A DNA stretch of 64,000 nucleotides. Origin: Verrucomicrobiaceae bacterium UBA1938 (GTDB lineage Bacteria; Verrucomicrobiota; Verrucomicrobiia; Verrucomicrobiales; Verrucomicrobiaceae). Positions 26,266 to 37,000 of this stretch are shown here, one piece after another. The position numbers were made by a program, and so were the translations under genes. How positions within the stretch are numbered: the stretch's first letter is position 1; each line of letters starts with the position of its first letter. The DNA lies in NCBI GenBank assembly GCA_002336895.1, contig DDFC01000023.1:211584-275583 (forward strand), given 5' to 3'. A model generated the notes under the pieces. That model saw nothing but the letters and a program-made list of their open reading frames with translations. It had not been told where the DNA came from and made no database searches.

Positions 26266-26997
26266 CTAGAGGCCCGGGCGGTAGTTGCGCGCCTTGCCGG
26301 TGAAGGGATCAACCTGAATGGTGTAAAAGTTTTTCGGCAGGTTGCCCACAGTGACCGGCTGGCCGTTATCGTAGGTGATGGTGAAAAAGCTGGTTGGCAG
26401 GGTGCCGTAATCCAGCTGTGAATAGCCACCTGTCTGGGCATTCACTCTTCGGCAGGAACCATCTGGCATGAATCGAATGGCATTGTATTTGGCTCCGCTC
26501 ACCCCGGAGTAACCAGGACCATTCCCCCCGCTAGATTTGGTGTCATCGAGCGATGTACCATTCTGACCGTTGAGCATGGGAGACAGTGCCGTGTCTGCTG
26601 CGATGATGATGCCGTCAGACAGCTTGGTCAAATTGCCAACCGGCACAACCGATTCTTTGGATACCGCGCTCGCCCCGGCTCCCTGCGTGACAGTCACAAT
26701 TTTAAACACCTGATAAGACCGGAACAATTGAAGTGTTGAGCCAGTGAAATCCTGGTCGGCGTATTTGAAGAACCTCAGTTCAACAGGCACATTCTGAGCA
26801 TACGCGAGCTGCTTGGCCTCGGCGACAGCCCCCATGATGGAGTCTCCTGTGGTGGCCAGCCTGGTCGACTGCATAGTGCGCATCAGGGCAGGAGTGGCAG
26901 AAGCCAGGATCATGGCGACAATAGCGACCACCACAAGCATCTCGACCAAGGTGAAAGCCTTCCTGATCTGCCGTTCAGAATGTGGAAAGTGAATCAT
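26266..26997 (-). CDS. Verru_Chthon cassette protein D, pseudopilin-like
   Basis: 243 residues. The type IV pilin-like N-terminus is KAFTLVEMLVVVAIVAMILA, with cleavage predicted between A14 and F15 and the conserved Glu at E19. The hydrophobic helix is followed by a GspH-type soluble domain. It matches the Verru_Chthon cassette D group by size, order and N-terminus. The -1 residue is Ala rather than the standard Gly. It would be processed by a prepilin peptidase at the inner membrane and join a pseudopilus. It is the last of four cassette genes, 52 bases after C. Confidence 0.85.
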   Translation of the reverse strand: MIHFPHSERQIRKAFTLVEMLVVVAIVAMILASATPALMRTMQSTRLATTGDSIMGAVAEAKQLAYAQNVPVELRFFKYADQDFTGSTLQLFRSYQVFKIVTVTQGAGASAVSKESVVPVGNLTKLSDGIIIAADTALSPMLNGQNGTSLDDTKSSGGNGPGYSGVSGAKYNAIRFMPDGSCRRVNAQTGGYSQLDYGTLPTSFFTITYDNGQPVTVGNLPKNFYTIQVDPFTGKARNYRPGL

Positions 26998-27049
26998 AGA
27001 AATGAAATTGGGGCCGTTTGTTGGAATACAGGAGCCTGAGTGTTTTCCA

Positions 27050-28261
27050 TCAAAAACTCCAGCGTGCCTGCTTCAGAGCGATGGTTGTGCTGAAAACTCG
27101 ATAATTAAGCTTTTGAGCGACCAGAAGAGTCGGCAGCGTACCCAGCTGGCCGTTGGTACCATCAAGCTCCGCATTCAGATTCGCGGCTTCTTGGAAGAGG
27201 CCGGCAATCGACGAGAGCAGCTGGGTTCTGATCTGACTGTTCTCCTCGCGCGAAAGGAACTCGCCGGATCGTTCGTCCAGGGCAACCATGCTGACCTTCA
27301 GCAGCGGCGGCAGCATATGCTGCGTTCCCTGCGGGCTGGCATTCACGGGCGAGGAGCCAGGATTGACCTTCAGTGTGGAATCATAAATATACTGCGGAGC
27401 AATGACATAGGGCGACATGGTTGTATTGCCAGTCACCTCGATTTGCGGCGATATGACCAATGCGATGATGTTTTCAGCAATCGGACGTGTAAAGGCACGC
27501 GTCTGGGCTGACTCCTGAGCCGTCTTCACCTCGCTGCTGAGCACATCCTGGTACCATTCCATGGAATGAGCGGTGATGGGCCGCAGAGAGGAGTCATAGA
27601 TGCGGTTCTTTTCCGCCGTGGGGCTGTACTCCATCAGACGCAGGCGGTTGCGCACAGGCACAGCATTGTTCAGCTGCTCCAGGAAGGCCGGACGGAATGA
27701 GGCATCCGAACCCCATTCCACAAAATATCCACGCCCACAGAGCAGATTGACCATGTTTTCAGTGTTGACCGGCTGGCTTGGAGAAGAGCCTCCCGACGTC
27801 GTGGTTGCAACAAGACTGGCAACCCCCAGGGGTGCCTGGAAAAAGACTGCATGCCCAGGATAGTTCTGGGAATTGCCCGCCGCAGCCGGCACCACCCTGC
27901 TGGTCGGGCCGCAGATAAACTGCAGCTCAGACTGCCTGATGTAATCTCTTGCAAGAGTGATCTGCTGCCCGGCGGAGTCCTTGCCCAAGTTGTCAAACTC
28001 GTTGTCCCAGTAGTTGTTGAGAGTCGCCTGGGCCAGGCTTCGCGACATCGCATCAAATGCCTGGCGCGCCTCACGAAACTGAGACACGCGGGAATTGGCA
28101 CGCACCCAGCTCCGCTGGACAATGCCGATGACCTGTGAAACAACGAGCATCAGGATCACAAGAAACGTCACTGACACCATCAGTTCAATGAGCGTAAAAG
28201 CCGCACCGAACCACGACCGGCGGCGCAAGAATGCGCGTGAAGAAAAATCGGAAAGCTTCAT
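27050..28261 (-). CDS. Verru_Chthon cassette protein C, pseudopilin-like
   Basis: 403 residues from ATG 28261 (a TTG at 28288 is possible). The pilin-like segment is AAFTLIELMVSVTFLVILML, with cleavage at A21/F22 and the conserved Glu at E26. The long periplasmic part (about 350 residues) is typical of cassette protein C and much larger than GspI- or GspJ-type minor pseudopilins. It contains a QFREARQAFDAMSRSLAQAT stretch like GspJ. It lies 10 bases after gene B and would form part of the pseudopilus tip or an adaptor to a substrate. Confidence 0.85.
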   Translation of the reverse strand: MKLSDFSSRAFLRRRSWFGAAFTLIELMVSVTFLVILMLVVSQVIGIVQRSWVRANSRVSQFREARQAFDAMSRSLAQATLNNYWDNEFDNLGKDSAGQQITLARDYIRQSELQFICGPTSRVVPAAAGNSQNYPGHAVFFQAPLGVASLVATTTSGGSSPSQPVNTENMVNLLCGRGYFVEWGSDASFRPAFLEQLNNAVPVRNRLRLMEYSPTAEKNRIYDSSLRPITAHSMEWYQDVLSSEVKTAQESAQTRAFTRPIAENIIALVISPQIEVTGNTTMSPYVIAPQYIYDSTLKVNPGSSPVNASPQGTQHMLPPLLKVSMVALDERSGEFLSREENSQIRTQLLSSIAGLFQEAANLNAELDGTNGQLGTLPTLLVAQKLNYRVFSTTIALKQARWSF

Positions 28262-28271
28262 GACGGTGAAA

Positions 28272-28736
28272 TCAGCGTGTTTTGACAATCAACTGATTGA
28301 AGACGACGTAGGAGGCGGTGTTATTGGTGCCGAAAACAAAGCTGGCCGAGTTGGACGTGGCGATTTTGATCAGCATGCGCTTCATGTAGGGCTGAGTCTT
28401 CTCAGCCTGGGGGATCGCCACCACTGTCTGCGGTTCAATCTGCACCACATAGCTGATGTCCTTCGCATCCTGCTGAACTTCCCGCCCTTGATCGTTGTAG
28501 TATTTCTTCAGCGTCTGTGTCGGCAGCATGTCAAACGTCGCATTCTCCATGTCATGCGTGACCTGCTCGAGGATGTTGCTGTCATTGACCATCACTGACG
28601 TTTTACGGGCCATCTCCAGCCCCTGGGGCAGGAGCCCCAGCAGCGTGATGATGGCAAGCGCAGCAATGGCAACCGCCAGAGTGACCTCCACGAGCGAGAA
28701 CCCGGACTGCGAGCGGGATTTGATGAGATTTTTCAT
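28272..28736 (-). CDS. Verru_Chthon cassette protein B, pseudopilin-like
   Basis: 154 residues. SGFSLVEVTLAVAIAALAII has a canonical prepilin peptidase site (G12/F13, E17) followed by a hydrophobic helix. The small soluble domain resembles GspI or PilV-type minor pseudopilins. It is the only cassette member with Gly at -1. It sits 29 bases after gene A and 10 bases before gene C, so all four genes are one transcript. Role inferred: minor pseudopilin that recruits C and D. Confidence 0.85.
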   Translation of the reverse strand: MKNLIKSRSQSGFSLVEVTLAVAIAALAIITLLGLLPQGLEMARKTSVMVNDSNILEQVTHDMENATFDMLPTQTLKKYYNDQGREVQQDAKDISYVVQIEPQTVVAIPQAEKTQPYMKRMLIKIATSNSASFVFGTNNTASYVVFNQLIVKTR

Positions 28737-28765
28737 AAGAACTTGATGCTACTGCCGGCAGATCA

Positions 28766-31700
28766 TCAGGGGCTGAAGCGCTTGCTTTCAAGCGTACGGA
28801 ACTTGTAATAATAATCCAAGGGTTTTTCTCCCAGCGGGTTGGAGCTCGCTCCATAATCAGGCAGCGGGTTGGACACATCCGTCGGGTCGATGTAACGCTC
28901 GATCAGCGCGGAGCCTCGGTATTCACCCAGGATGGCATCCTTGTTCGGATCCATGGTGTCAGGCGCAGTGGAGCGCGCCTTGGTGATGACCTGCGCCCGC
29001 ATGTGCACACGGAAGGTGTTGCTGCGTGTCGTGACACGCGGATAGATGTTTGAATAGGGGCGTTCGCGCGTGTTGTCCCCAGTTCCGGGATGATTCTGCC
29101 AGAACTGCTCCATCACAGACTGCAGGTTCGTCCCGCTGGTGCTCGAATTGATGTTGGCAATGCTGCCAAGATTTTCACCGCCGGATGAAGCACCATTGCT
29201 GACATCAGGGATCAGATGCATTTCACAAATCTGGCTGGCGCTGCGGAAAAGACCACGGTAGCGGCTGAGATTGTGGTTGGAACCTGTCGCGGTGTGCCGG
29301 AATTTCTGATCAAACTGATACAAGGTTTTGGCCACATCGACAGGGCGATGCCAGTACTTGCTGTTCGAACCCTCATCCCAGAAGCGGTCTCCTGTGCTGC
29401 TCCACATCCCGGACGTCGCGGCAGTCTGGTAGTTTTTGGCGTTGTCAGTGTCTCCCAGCGGGATTGCGGTCATGAACTCACCCTTCATCACAGCATACAT
29501 GCCCGTGGCCCGAGTGATGTTGGTGAAGGGGACGATCTGGTAGTTAAGATTCAGACGACCTGCCACGGAAAGCGGCTCGCTGATGGCATAGGGTTCCACC
29601 ACAGGCATGAAGAACAGATCCAGCAGATAGTGGTCGCGCGGATTGTTGTCGCCAGGATGGCCGGGAGTTACTCCTTTGCCGTAGTTGGCGTTGGAGCTGG
29701 CGTGAGGGCGGAACAGCAGCGTCTGCCAAGGCTGGCTGTTGTCATTATAGGACACGCTTCCGGAGATCGCGCTCGTGCTGGAATTCCCACCACCCCAGAC
29801 TCCTGTAGGCAGCGAGCCAAACGACACCGCCGAACTCACCATTCGGTTTGGCGTCATATAAATGCCCGTGCGCCAGTCATCGCTGTTCTGCCAGGCATTG
29901 TAGAAATAGCCGGAACGGTAAAACTTATTGACGCTGTAACGGTTGGTCACACCGGCAAAAAAGTTCCCTTCGTCAGGCTTGTTTACATACGCACCATCCC
30001 GCGCATTTCCGATGCCATTGTCAAAGTCTCCAAAGCTGTTGGCTGTTGCAGCCCAGGCATCATCAGGTGGGAGGTCGGGGACACGCGCATCAGAATACGG
30101 GGCGCCGGATACCAGCTGCTGATTCTTGCTCATGCCAATGACGGCGTACTTGTTCAGATTGGTGTCTCCCGGGAGCAGACAGCCTGGTTCAGTGTTGGCC
30201 CAGTGCGAAGTAAAGCTGTGGATGCTGCGGGGCTGGTCCAGCGGAGGCGCTGAAGCAAACTTCTGCCAGACAGGATGCTTCATCCACATGCTGCTCGGCA
30301 CATTGTACCGGGCGGCTGCCAGACGGTAGTCCCCGATGGCCGGCACGAAAGTGCGGATGACATCCGAACCCGTCCATGGATTTCCTCTGGCATCCAAAAC
30401 CAGTCCGCCTCCCCCAGTGCCTGCGTAGTTGGTGGTGAGCTCCACCGGGATAAGCGGAATGCTGCTGTTGCCACTTGTGTCAAAATTCGCAGAACCATTG
30501 CTCACAGAGGAAAGAAAACCGCCATTGGTGTCCAGTCTCCCCGTGGTCAGCTGGTCCGAAGGCCCGCTCAGGTCAGTGTTGGCATGAGGTGCTACAAGAT
30601 ACAACTGGCGGGTCGAAACAGGCAGCCCTGTCGGTCCTTTGTAGTTTTTGTTTAGCGTGCCGGCCATGCGGTTGAGGCAGCCCATGCGGTTGAAGCACCA
30701 CCAGTGTGGCGCCTGGATAGAACGGTGGAATGACTCACGGCCATAGCTGTCCACCCAGTAGTAGTAGGAGATTTCGGCGCGGCCAAGAGGCTCGGTAACC
30801 GCCTGACCATTGAGGAAGCGCTCGTTGGAAGAATACACCAGCGCAGGAACCGGCACATAGGCATCATCAACGGCGACGCTGATGCTCTGCACTTCCTGGC
30901 CGGTCTGCCCGGCGCGCTTGTGCTTGTCATAAATCTTCACGACCAGCTCACGCTTGCCAAATGACAGCAGCATCGGGTCATTGCGCCCAACCGTGACAAA
31001 GGTGCTGATCAGGCCCCAGTTGTTCAGCCCGTCATGGTAGTTGTTGTTCGATCCAGGATTGGAATTGTAGGCGCTGGGGTCTCCGGCGCGCGCAGAGCCC
31101 GTTACATAGGGATTGGTGTCGTCGCCGATGGCGGCGCTCCACCCAGGACCGGATCTGCCCCCGGATATAATGCTCGGTCCCACGTGGCCTCCCATAGGGT
31201 AAGAGCCGGAGGAGCCTGTTTCATACACATTTCCATTGGATTTGACGATCACATCCTGGCCCGTTGGAAACAGGGGCGTGCCATTCAGCTTGATAGAACG
31301 AATGAACTCCCCATCCAGCATGATGGCCCATTCCGGGTACATTTTTGTCCAGCCGGACATGGGGCAGAAAAACTCCAGGGACAGCATCGCCTGCACTCTT
31401 TTTTCGCCTTCTTTCAATGGCGTGTTGACGTTCAGGGTCATATTCCAGTTCGAAGGCTGATACCCCGGGTGGAAGTAAGGATGCTTGGCCGCCACGGCTG
31501 GGTCACAGCCATAGAGCTTGCCACCACCGTAGGGAGGAGTGTCTGTTCCATCAAGCGGCGGAAAGTTGGAATACCAGCGCTTGTAGTCCAGATAGGGATT
31601 GCCATTGGTCGGAGCCGGGGGCGGATAAATCACACTGTCATAGGCACTCTGTCCAGGATTGGATGTCGGGGCCTGATTATTCTCTTTTCTTGCCAGTCCC

Positions 31701-33916
31701 TTGGGGGCATTGCCTCCGCCACTGAGCACCCCGCCGCAATTCACCGCATACTTGTCCGTTGGGTTTGTGTAGCCATCTCCAGTGCAAATGAACTGGAAGC
31801 CGATTTCTGAAAGAGTGAACATACGGCCCATGCCCTTGACGACCTGGCCGCCCGAGCGCTGCCAGCGTGCAGGCGAAACCTGACCATGACCGGGAAACAC
31901 TGTCGCGTAGCTCGAGAGATAGGAGCTGCCCACCTGGGCCTGCCCGTCATTCAATCCGCCTGAGGCCTTCGGCGTGACCCGCTGCTCTGTAAATGTCAGC
32001 CGCTCACTGGCAATGTTTTCCCCCGTGTTGTACATCGCCTGGTTCAAGGCAGTGCCCGAGAGTGAGGAAATGCCGCTGTAGGGGCTGAAACCATCGTTTC
32101 CACGTGCCAGCACACCATCGTAGAGATTGGTGCAGCGGATGTAGTCAAAGAACATGATCGCCAGCTGGGCCACGTTGTCCGAGCCGTATTTGTCGCCAAA
32201 GTTGTTGCCGCTCCCCAGTGAAGATGTCAGCGGATACTGCAGGTTTGACATTTCCGCGTAGAGGTAATCCAGCAGCTTGCTGTTGCGAGAAAGAGATGTG
32301 GAACCACCATATTCAGAAGATGATCCCGTGACATCAAACGTGGAATCGCGAGGCTGGGCACGGCGAAAAATGTAGCTGTTGTTCACGGCCGCTCCGGCAG
32401 ACTTGCTCCGCAAAGTGGCACAGAGGGCGATCATGGTGTCAAAACTCGTGCGGCGGGTCTGTCCCAGAGATTCATCCGGCAGCGGCCACATGGCAATACG
32501 CGGCAGGCCATGGATGCTGAACTCTGGGGAGCGGCTGCTGGCGGTCAGGAAAAACCGTGACCGCTCCAGGGTGTCATGATCAAAAAGGTAGCGGGAGCCA
32601 CTGCCCGGCAGCGCAATGCTGGAGGCCACACGACCGTTGTTGGTGTTATAGTTGTAGGTGGAGTCTGTGATTCCATCGGCAAACAGCATTTCATCCACGC
32701 TGGCAAACAAGCGCTCCTTACGCGAATTGGTGATGTCGATCAGGCTGCCGACATCGGTTTCGCCATTGCTGGCCGAAAAGTCATCTTTGACAAACGGCTT
32801 GGTGCCTGAAGTGGACCCCCCCACCGCGATTTTCGGGATCAGCCTGTAGATGGCATCCTTGGTGCTGACGATGTCCGACACCTTTGCGTTGGCAGCGTAC
32901 ACATCCATGGTGAGGCCGGGAGCCAGAACAGAGCTCAATGCCACCGTGGCTGGATGCCCTGGGTAACGCTGGTACTCGCCGGATGCAGGTGGGAAATTGG
33001 CCCACTTGGAGTCACGCTGATGGTAAAAGTAAGGCGGAGCAAAAAAGGTGGGCTCGGAAGCCGTGTTGACATTGACTTTGCAGGACTCGTCGTCGGTCCA
33101 GAACGCCACACGCCCGATGATCGGATTACTGGCGGAAGGGACGGTGGCTCCATCAGCGCTGACAAATTTGTTGCTGGCGTTGAGTGCACCAGTGGTGCCA
33201 TCTCGGAGCACATAGATCCACTCGACCGGCATGGGCAGGCGCATCTTGTTGGGGTCAGCGCCAGCATCTGCCGTGGTCACCACCTCATTGTAGGTCACCG
33301 TGCCACCAGCTCCGATGGCCGGCGTGGCCTTGGTGTAGCTGAAACCCTCGACAGCCACCATGGTCTGCCCGTTGTTTGGGTTGGTGCCGTTGTAGGCCGC
33401 CCGGGGATCAATGATCGGAAAGTAAACAGCCATCGCTCCGGCGGTAAGGCCAGGACGAACCACGGGCTCGTTCAGGTCCACAAACCGTGCCTGATTCAGC
33501 GCTGAATTCCATTCAGCTGGAATTTGGTTGGCGCTGTTGAAAATATCCGCCTCATTGTTGCTGGTGATGACCATCTGAGAGCTGGAATAGAGCTTGTGCG
33601 CACGGAGGAAATCTCCGTTTGCCTGATAAACGCGCACCATGCCCGGCTGGGTGGCATGGATGGTTCGACTGAAGGAACCCGTGGCTATGTTCTGTGCATT
33701 TTGCAGCTGAGCCTCGGTGAAGACCACTGCCAGATCCGCCAGCTGCTTGGCGCTGCGGGACGCTATGTAGCTTTGGGTGGACTTGTACTCAGTGCGGGTG
33801 ACTGAAAAAATCGCGATGATAAGCATGGACATCAAAGCGACGGTGGTGACCACCATCACCAAGGCCATGGCTTTCCTGCGCTTGTTCCATTTTGCGACTA
33901 GTGTTGCGGCATTCAT
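28766..33916 (-). CDS. Verru_Chthon cassette protein A, giant GspK/PilX-like protein
   Basis: 1,716 residues. The N-terminus RRKAMALVMVVTTVALMSML is a pilin-like hydrophobic helix (17-38) like those of GspK or PilX, without the Glu at +5, and it is followed by about 1,670 residues of periplasmic or surface domain. Several stretches look like carbohydrate- or protein-binding beta folds, but I recognise no named domain. GspK in other bacteria is about 320 residues, so this is a strongly enlarged relative. It has a perfect AGGAGGT Shine-Dalgarno 5 bases before its ATG, the only such site I found in the window, and its own promoter. It is likely the pseudopilus tip protein that contacts the giant repeat protein. 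Confidence 0.82.
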   Translation of the reverse strand: MNAATLVAKWNKRRKAMALVMVVTTVALMSMLIIAIFSVTRTEYKSTQSYIASRSAKQLADLAVVFTEAQLQNAQNIATGSFSRTIHATQPGMVRVYQANGDFLRAHKLYSSSQMVITSNNEADIFNSANQIPAEWNSALNQARFVDLNEPVVRPGLTAGAMAVYFPIIDPRAAYNGTNPNNGQTMVAVEGFSYTKATPAIGAGGTVTYNEVVTTADAGADPNKMRLPMPVEWIYVLRDGTTGALNASNKFVSADGATVPSASNPIIGRVAFWTDDESCKVNVNTASEPTFFAPPYFYHQRDSKWANFPPASGEYQRYPGHPATVALSSVLAPGLTMDVYAANAKVSDIVSTKDAIYRLIPKIAVGGSTSGTKPFVKDDFSASNGETDVGSLIDITNSRKERLFASVDEMLFADGITDSTYNYNTNNGRVASSIALPGSGSRYLFDHDTLERSRFFLTASSRSPEFSIHGLPRIAMWPLPDESLGQTRRTSFDTMIALCATLRSKSAGAAVNNSYIFRRAQPRDSTFDVTGSSSEYGGSTSLSRNSKLLDYLYAEMSNLQYPLTSSLGSGNNFGDKYGSDNVAQLAIMFFDYIRCTNLYDGVLARGNDGFSPYSGISSLSGTALNQAMYNTGENIASERLTFTEQRVTPKASGGLNDGQAQVGSSYLSSYATVFPGHGQVSPARWQRSGGQVVKGMGRMFTLSEIGFQFICTGDGYTNPTDKYAVNCGGVLSGGGNAPKGLARKENNQAPTSNPGQSAYDSVIYPPPAPTNGNPYLDYKRWYSNFPPLDGTDTPPYGGGKLYGCDPAVAAKHPYFHPGYQPSNWNMTLNVNTPLKEGEKRVQAMLSLEFFCPMSGWTKMYPEWAIMLDGEFIRSIKLNGTPLFPTGQDVIVKSNGNVYETGSSGSYPMGGHVGPSIISGGRSGPGWSAAIGDDTNPYVTGSARAGDPSAYNSNPGSNNNYHDGLNNWGLISTFVTVGRNDPMLLSFGKRELVVKIYDKHKRAGQTGQEVQSISVAVDDAYVPVPALVYSSNERFLNGQAVTEPLGRAEISYYYWVDSYGRESFHRSIQAPHWWCFNRMGCLNRMAGTLNKNYKGPTGLPVSTRQLYLVAPHANTDLSGPSDQLTTGRLDTNGGFLSSVSNGSANFDTSGNSSIPLIPVELTTNYAGTGGGGLVLDARGNPWTGSDVIRTFVPAIGDYRLAAARYNVPSSMWMKHPVWQKFASAPPLDQPRSIHSFTSHWANTEPGCLLPGDTNLNKYAVIGMSKNQQLVSGAPYSDARVPDLPPDDAWAATANSFGDFDNGIGNARDGAYVNKPDEGNFFAGVTNRYSVNKFYRSGYFYNAWQNSDDWRTGIYMTPNRMVSSAVSFGSLPTGVWGGGNSSTSAISGSVSYNDNSQPWQTLLFRPHASSNANYGKGVTPGHPGDNNPRDHYLLDLFFMPVVEPYAISEPLSVAGRLNLNYQIVPFTNITRATGMYAVMKGEFMTAIPLGDTDNAKNYQTAATSGMWSSTGDRFWDEGSNSKYWHRPVDVAKTLYQFDQKFRHTATGSNHNLSRYRGLFRSASQICEMHLIPDVSNGASSGGENLGSIANINSSTSGTNLQSVMEQFWQNHPGTGDNTRERPYSNIYPRVTTRSNTFRVHMRAQVITKARSTAPDTMDPNKDAILGEYRGSALIERYIDPTDVSNPLPDYGASSNPLGEKPLDYYYKFRTLESKRFSP

Positions 33917-33921
33917 AATGA

Positions 33922-33928
33922 CCTCCTG
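33922..33928 (-). promoter_or_regulatory. Ribosome binding site of cassette gene A
   Basis: AGGAGGT on the minus strand, perfectly complementary to the 16S rRNA tail, 5 bases before the ATG at 33916. It fixes the start of gene A. Most other genes here show no such site. Confidence 0.8.
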
Positions 33929-33952
33929 ATAAATTTACTGATTTATGAGGCG

Positions 33953-33981
33953 ATCATAATGACTTCGCCTCCGGCTGACAA
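33953..33981 (-). promoter_or_regulatory. Promoter of the Verru_Chthon cassette
   Basis: On the minus strand a -35 box TTGTCA (33976-33981) and a -10 box TATGAT (33953-33958) are separated by exactly 17 bases, close to the sigma-70 consensus. Transcription would begin near 33946, leaving about 30 bases of leader with the Shine-Dalgarno site. The cassette can therefore be expressed independently of the giant gene. An AT-rich imperfect inverted repeat (ATAAA/TTTAT) follows the -10. Confidence 0.65.
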
Positions 33982-34008
33982 GGTATTTATCATGTAAACA
34001 CAGAGCTA

Positions 34009-34029
34009 CTGCCGGGTACATCCCAGCAG
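34009..34029 (-). terminator. Hairpin after the giant gene
   Basis: Read on the minus strand, CTGCTGGG and CCCGGCAG pair into an 8-bp stem with one U-G pair and a 5-base loop, 18 bases past the stop codon. Only a weak U-rich stretch follows (GCTCTGTGTTT). It may partly terminate the giant transcript before the cassette promoter. Confidence 0.45.
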
Positions 34030-34047
34030 TCCTGCTTGAAAGACGGC

Positions 34048-37000
34048 TCAGGGAACCAGCCTGCGGCGGCGGCGCCAGCCCAGGGCAAGAAGCCCAAACA
34101 GCAGCAGCAGCAGACGTCCCGGCTCAGGCACGGCCACCATGATGATGCCCGAGTCATAGAGCTGGCTGATGTCCCAGAACATGCCGCCACTCAGGGCGGG
34201 AAGATCCACGAAATCTGTGGAGAAGGTGCCCGTAAGATTGGCGAATGTGCCTGTGGGTGTGATGCCGCCCCAGTCAATGAGCTTCCAGGTGTCTCCAACG
34301 CTGAAGCTGGTGGAAACCAGGCCGCTGCCAGCTCCGATGCCCACCTTCAAAGTAGCACCATCAATGCTGATCTGCGAAACCGAGGAACCGACGTCACTAA
34401 AGACCAGACGGTCAGCCTCAGCCGTGGTGGTGGACGATTGATTGAGGAAAAGGTTCAGCTTCAAAGTCGAGCCTGTATCCAAGATGGCAAAGGCCTGATC
34501 GCCAACACCGTAGATCAATCCACCCGAAATGGAAGGCGGCGTGCTCCCGGTGGAGTTCAGATTCACATGCAACTGGCTGGCGGCGGTGGAGCCGGGAGCC
34601 CCCACCATCAAAGTCCCCCCGCTGTTGACCAGCAGTCCATTGGAACCCAAATCAGCACCTGGGGCAATCGTGCCAGTGCCACCAAGTGTAGTACCGTCAT
34701 TGACTATGACATTCCCATAGCCAGTGCCGGAGCCCGTGGTGTTGTTCACCAGCAAAGTGCCTTCATAGATCGTGGTGTCTCCATGATAGGTATTGCTGCC
34801 AGTGAGTGTCACCACACCCGCCCCGGTTTTGCCAATGTAGAGGAGGTCTTCATCACCTTTGCTTTCACTGATCACGCCGGAGAAGACCATGCCGGTTCCG
34901 ACATTTGGCGTCGTTTGCGAATCTAGGTAGAGCTCTTTGAGCTCAGTGGGACCATCCAGCACATTCTGCAGGGTCAGCGCACCAGTGAATGTAACTGCAT
35001 TGGCGGAGGTGATGGAGGTGGCGCCGCCCACAGCATTCGGGCTGGCATTGATGTCGATGTTCTGCGTGATCGTGGTGAGCAGAGGATTGTTGACCTGCAG
35101 AGTAATGTCCGGATTGGCCTGGTCCATCACCCAGATCACAGCGTCGTTGCTGCCGGAGCCGCTGCTGTTGCTGACATTCGTCACCGAAGGAGATGCCATG
35201 AAGAACGTCTCACCGGAGGCGGAGCCTTTGTTGACAGTCACCTGGGTTCCATAAACCATGGTTGTGGAATCATTGAATATCTGCCCTGCTCCGTTGGTGG
35301 CACCGCTGTTGTTTGTCCCGTCCACACGCGCGAGATTCATCGTCAGGTCGGCATTGATCTGTGTAATGACGTAGATGCCGTTGCGCTCAGGATGATCCAC
35401 CTCATCCTTCACAAGGATCGTGGTCTTGCCGACATCTGCAGCTCCAAAGGTGACACCATCGATCACACGGCTCACATTATAGAAAGCCCCGCTGCCTGCA
35501 TTAGGACTGCCGGCGTTGTAGAGACCGCCGCCTGTGGCCGAGAATGCGCCGCCCAGCCCGCTGATGTTGGATGCAAACACCGAAGTGGTGTTCTCGACAC
35601 CTAGCAGCGAGGCTCCGGAGGTGGCGTAGTCCACCTGCATGGTCAGCTTGTCATTCACCCCGCCGAGGCTGGAGGTGGAGTCACCCAGCTCGAGCGTCGT
35701 GGTCTGCCCAAGGGCGCCCACGCTGGAAAGCACCAGTGTGCCCGCACGCAGCACCGTGCCGCCGGTGATGGCGTCACCTGCGCCGCCCGTCTGGGAGCCA
35801 TAGGTGTTGTTGCCAGCGAGCACGACAGTGCCTCCCAGCACGGTAATGCCGCCCTGGCCGGAGATGACACCATTGTAGGTGACCGTCGAGGTGCTGCTGG
35901 AGATCAGAAGTGCATTGCCGCCCAAGGCACGGTCCACTTCGATGGCTCCATTGACCGTGGTGCTGGCCGCAGTGGCGTTGAATACAGAAACACCACCGCT
36001 GTTCGCATTGCCAAACTGCAGGTCGTTGGTCAGAGTATCCCCATTGAAAACAAGCGTGAGCGCTGCGTCCGGAGAGCGGGTGTCCGTGGTGGTGCCGATT
36101 GCAATGGCCCCGGTGCCAAAGGAGCCGTTGAGCTCTCCGATCAAGGTGCCCTCAGCCAGTGATGTGCCGCCGGCATAGGTGTTGTTGGAAGCCAGATCCA
36201 GCACGCCATTTCCACCCTTGACGAGCAGTCCGTTGCTGCCTGAGATCACACCGCTGAGGATGGCGTCTGGCACCAGAGTGGTTGAACCTGCAGACTCATA
36301 GACCGGGCCGCGTCCGCTGATGACCTCCACCAGGCGGGATTTACGGCCCAGATCGATGCCGTTGGCAAAGATCACCGTGCTGTCCGCATCCTGGGCGCCC
36401 AGAATAAGAGAATCATTGTCCGGGACAAAGTTGTTCAAGCCCCAGGTCAGGGTCGCACCGCTGCCACCGATGTTGACCGTGCGGTCCGAGGTGTAGGCGG
36501 CAAAGCCACCGCTGCTGGTCCAGTCCACCTGATTGCTGCCTGTGCCGAGATCGCGGGTGAAGTTGCCAGAGTTCAGACCAACCACACCACCATCCAAACG
36601 GAGATGGCTTGCAGCAGGAAGAGCCGTGGTAGAATCCAGGCGCAGCACACCGCCCTGCAGATAGGTGGTGCCTGTGTAGGTGTTGGCTCCAGAGAGCGCT
36701 GTGGTGCCGTCCCCGCTGAGGACCAGGTTTACGAGGAGACCGGCAGTGGTGTTGTTTGCGATCGATGAACTGATGCTCAGCGCATTGACCGGATTCCAGT
36801 TGTAGATGATGAGGTCGGCGGTGGTGCCGTCCGTATTGGCCAGGCCGCTGGTCAGGATGCCGCCCACGATCGAATTCACGTGGGTGCCTGAATTCGTGCT
36901 CTGGAGGATGGCGCCGCTGGCCAGGGTGAGCGTGTCTGTGATCGTGATAATGCTCGAATTGAGCGCCAGAGGCAAGGTGGCCAGATAGTCCGAGTAGAGA

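Noticed and set aside
33922..34047. Single operon of the giant gene and cassette without internal control
   Set aside because: A hairpin and a near-consensus promoter separate them, although partial read-through cannot be excluded.
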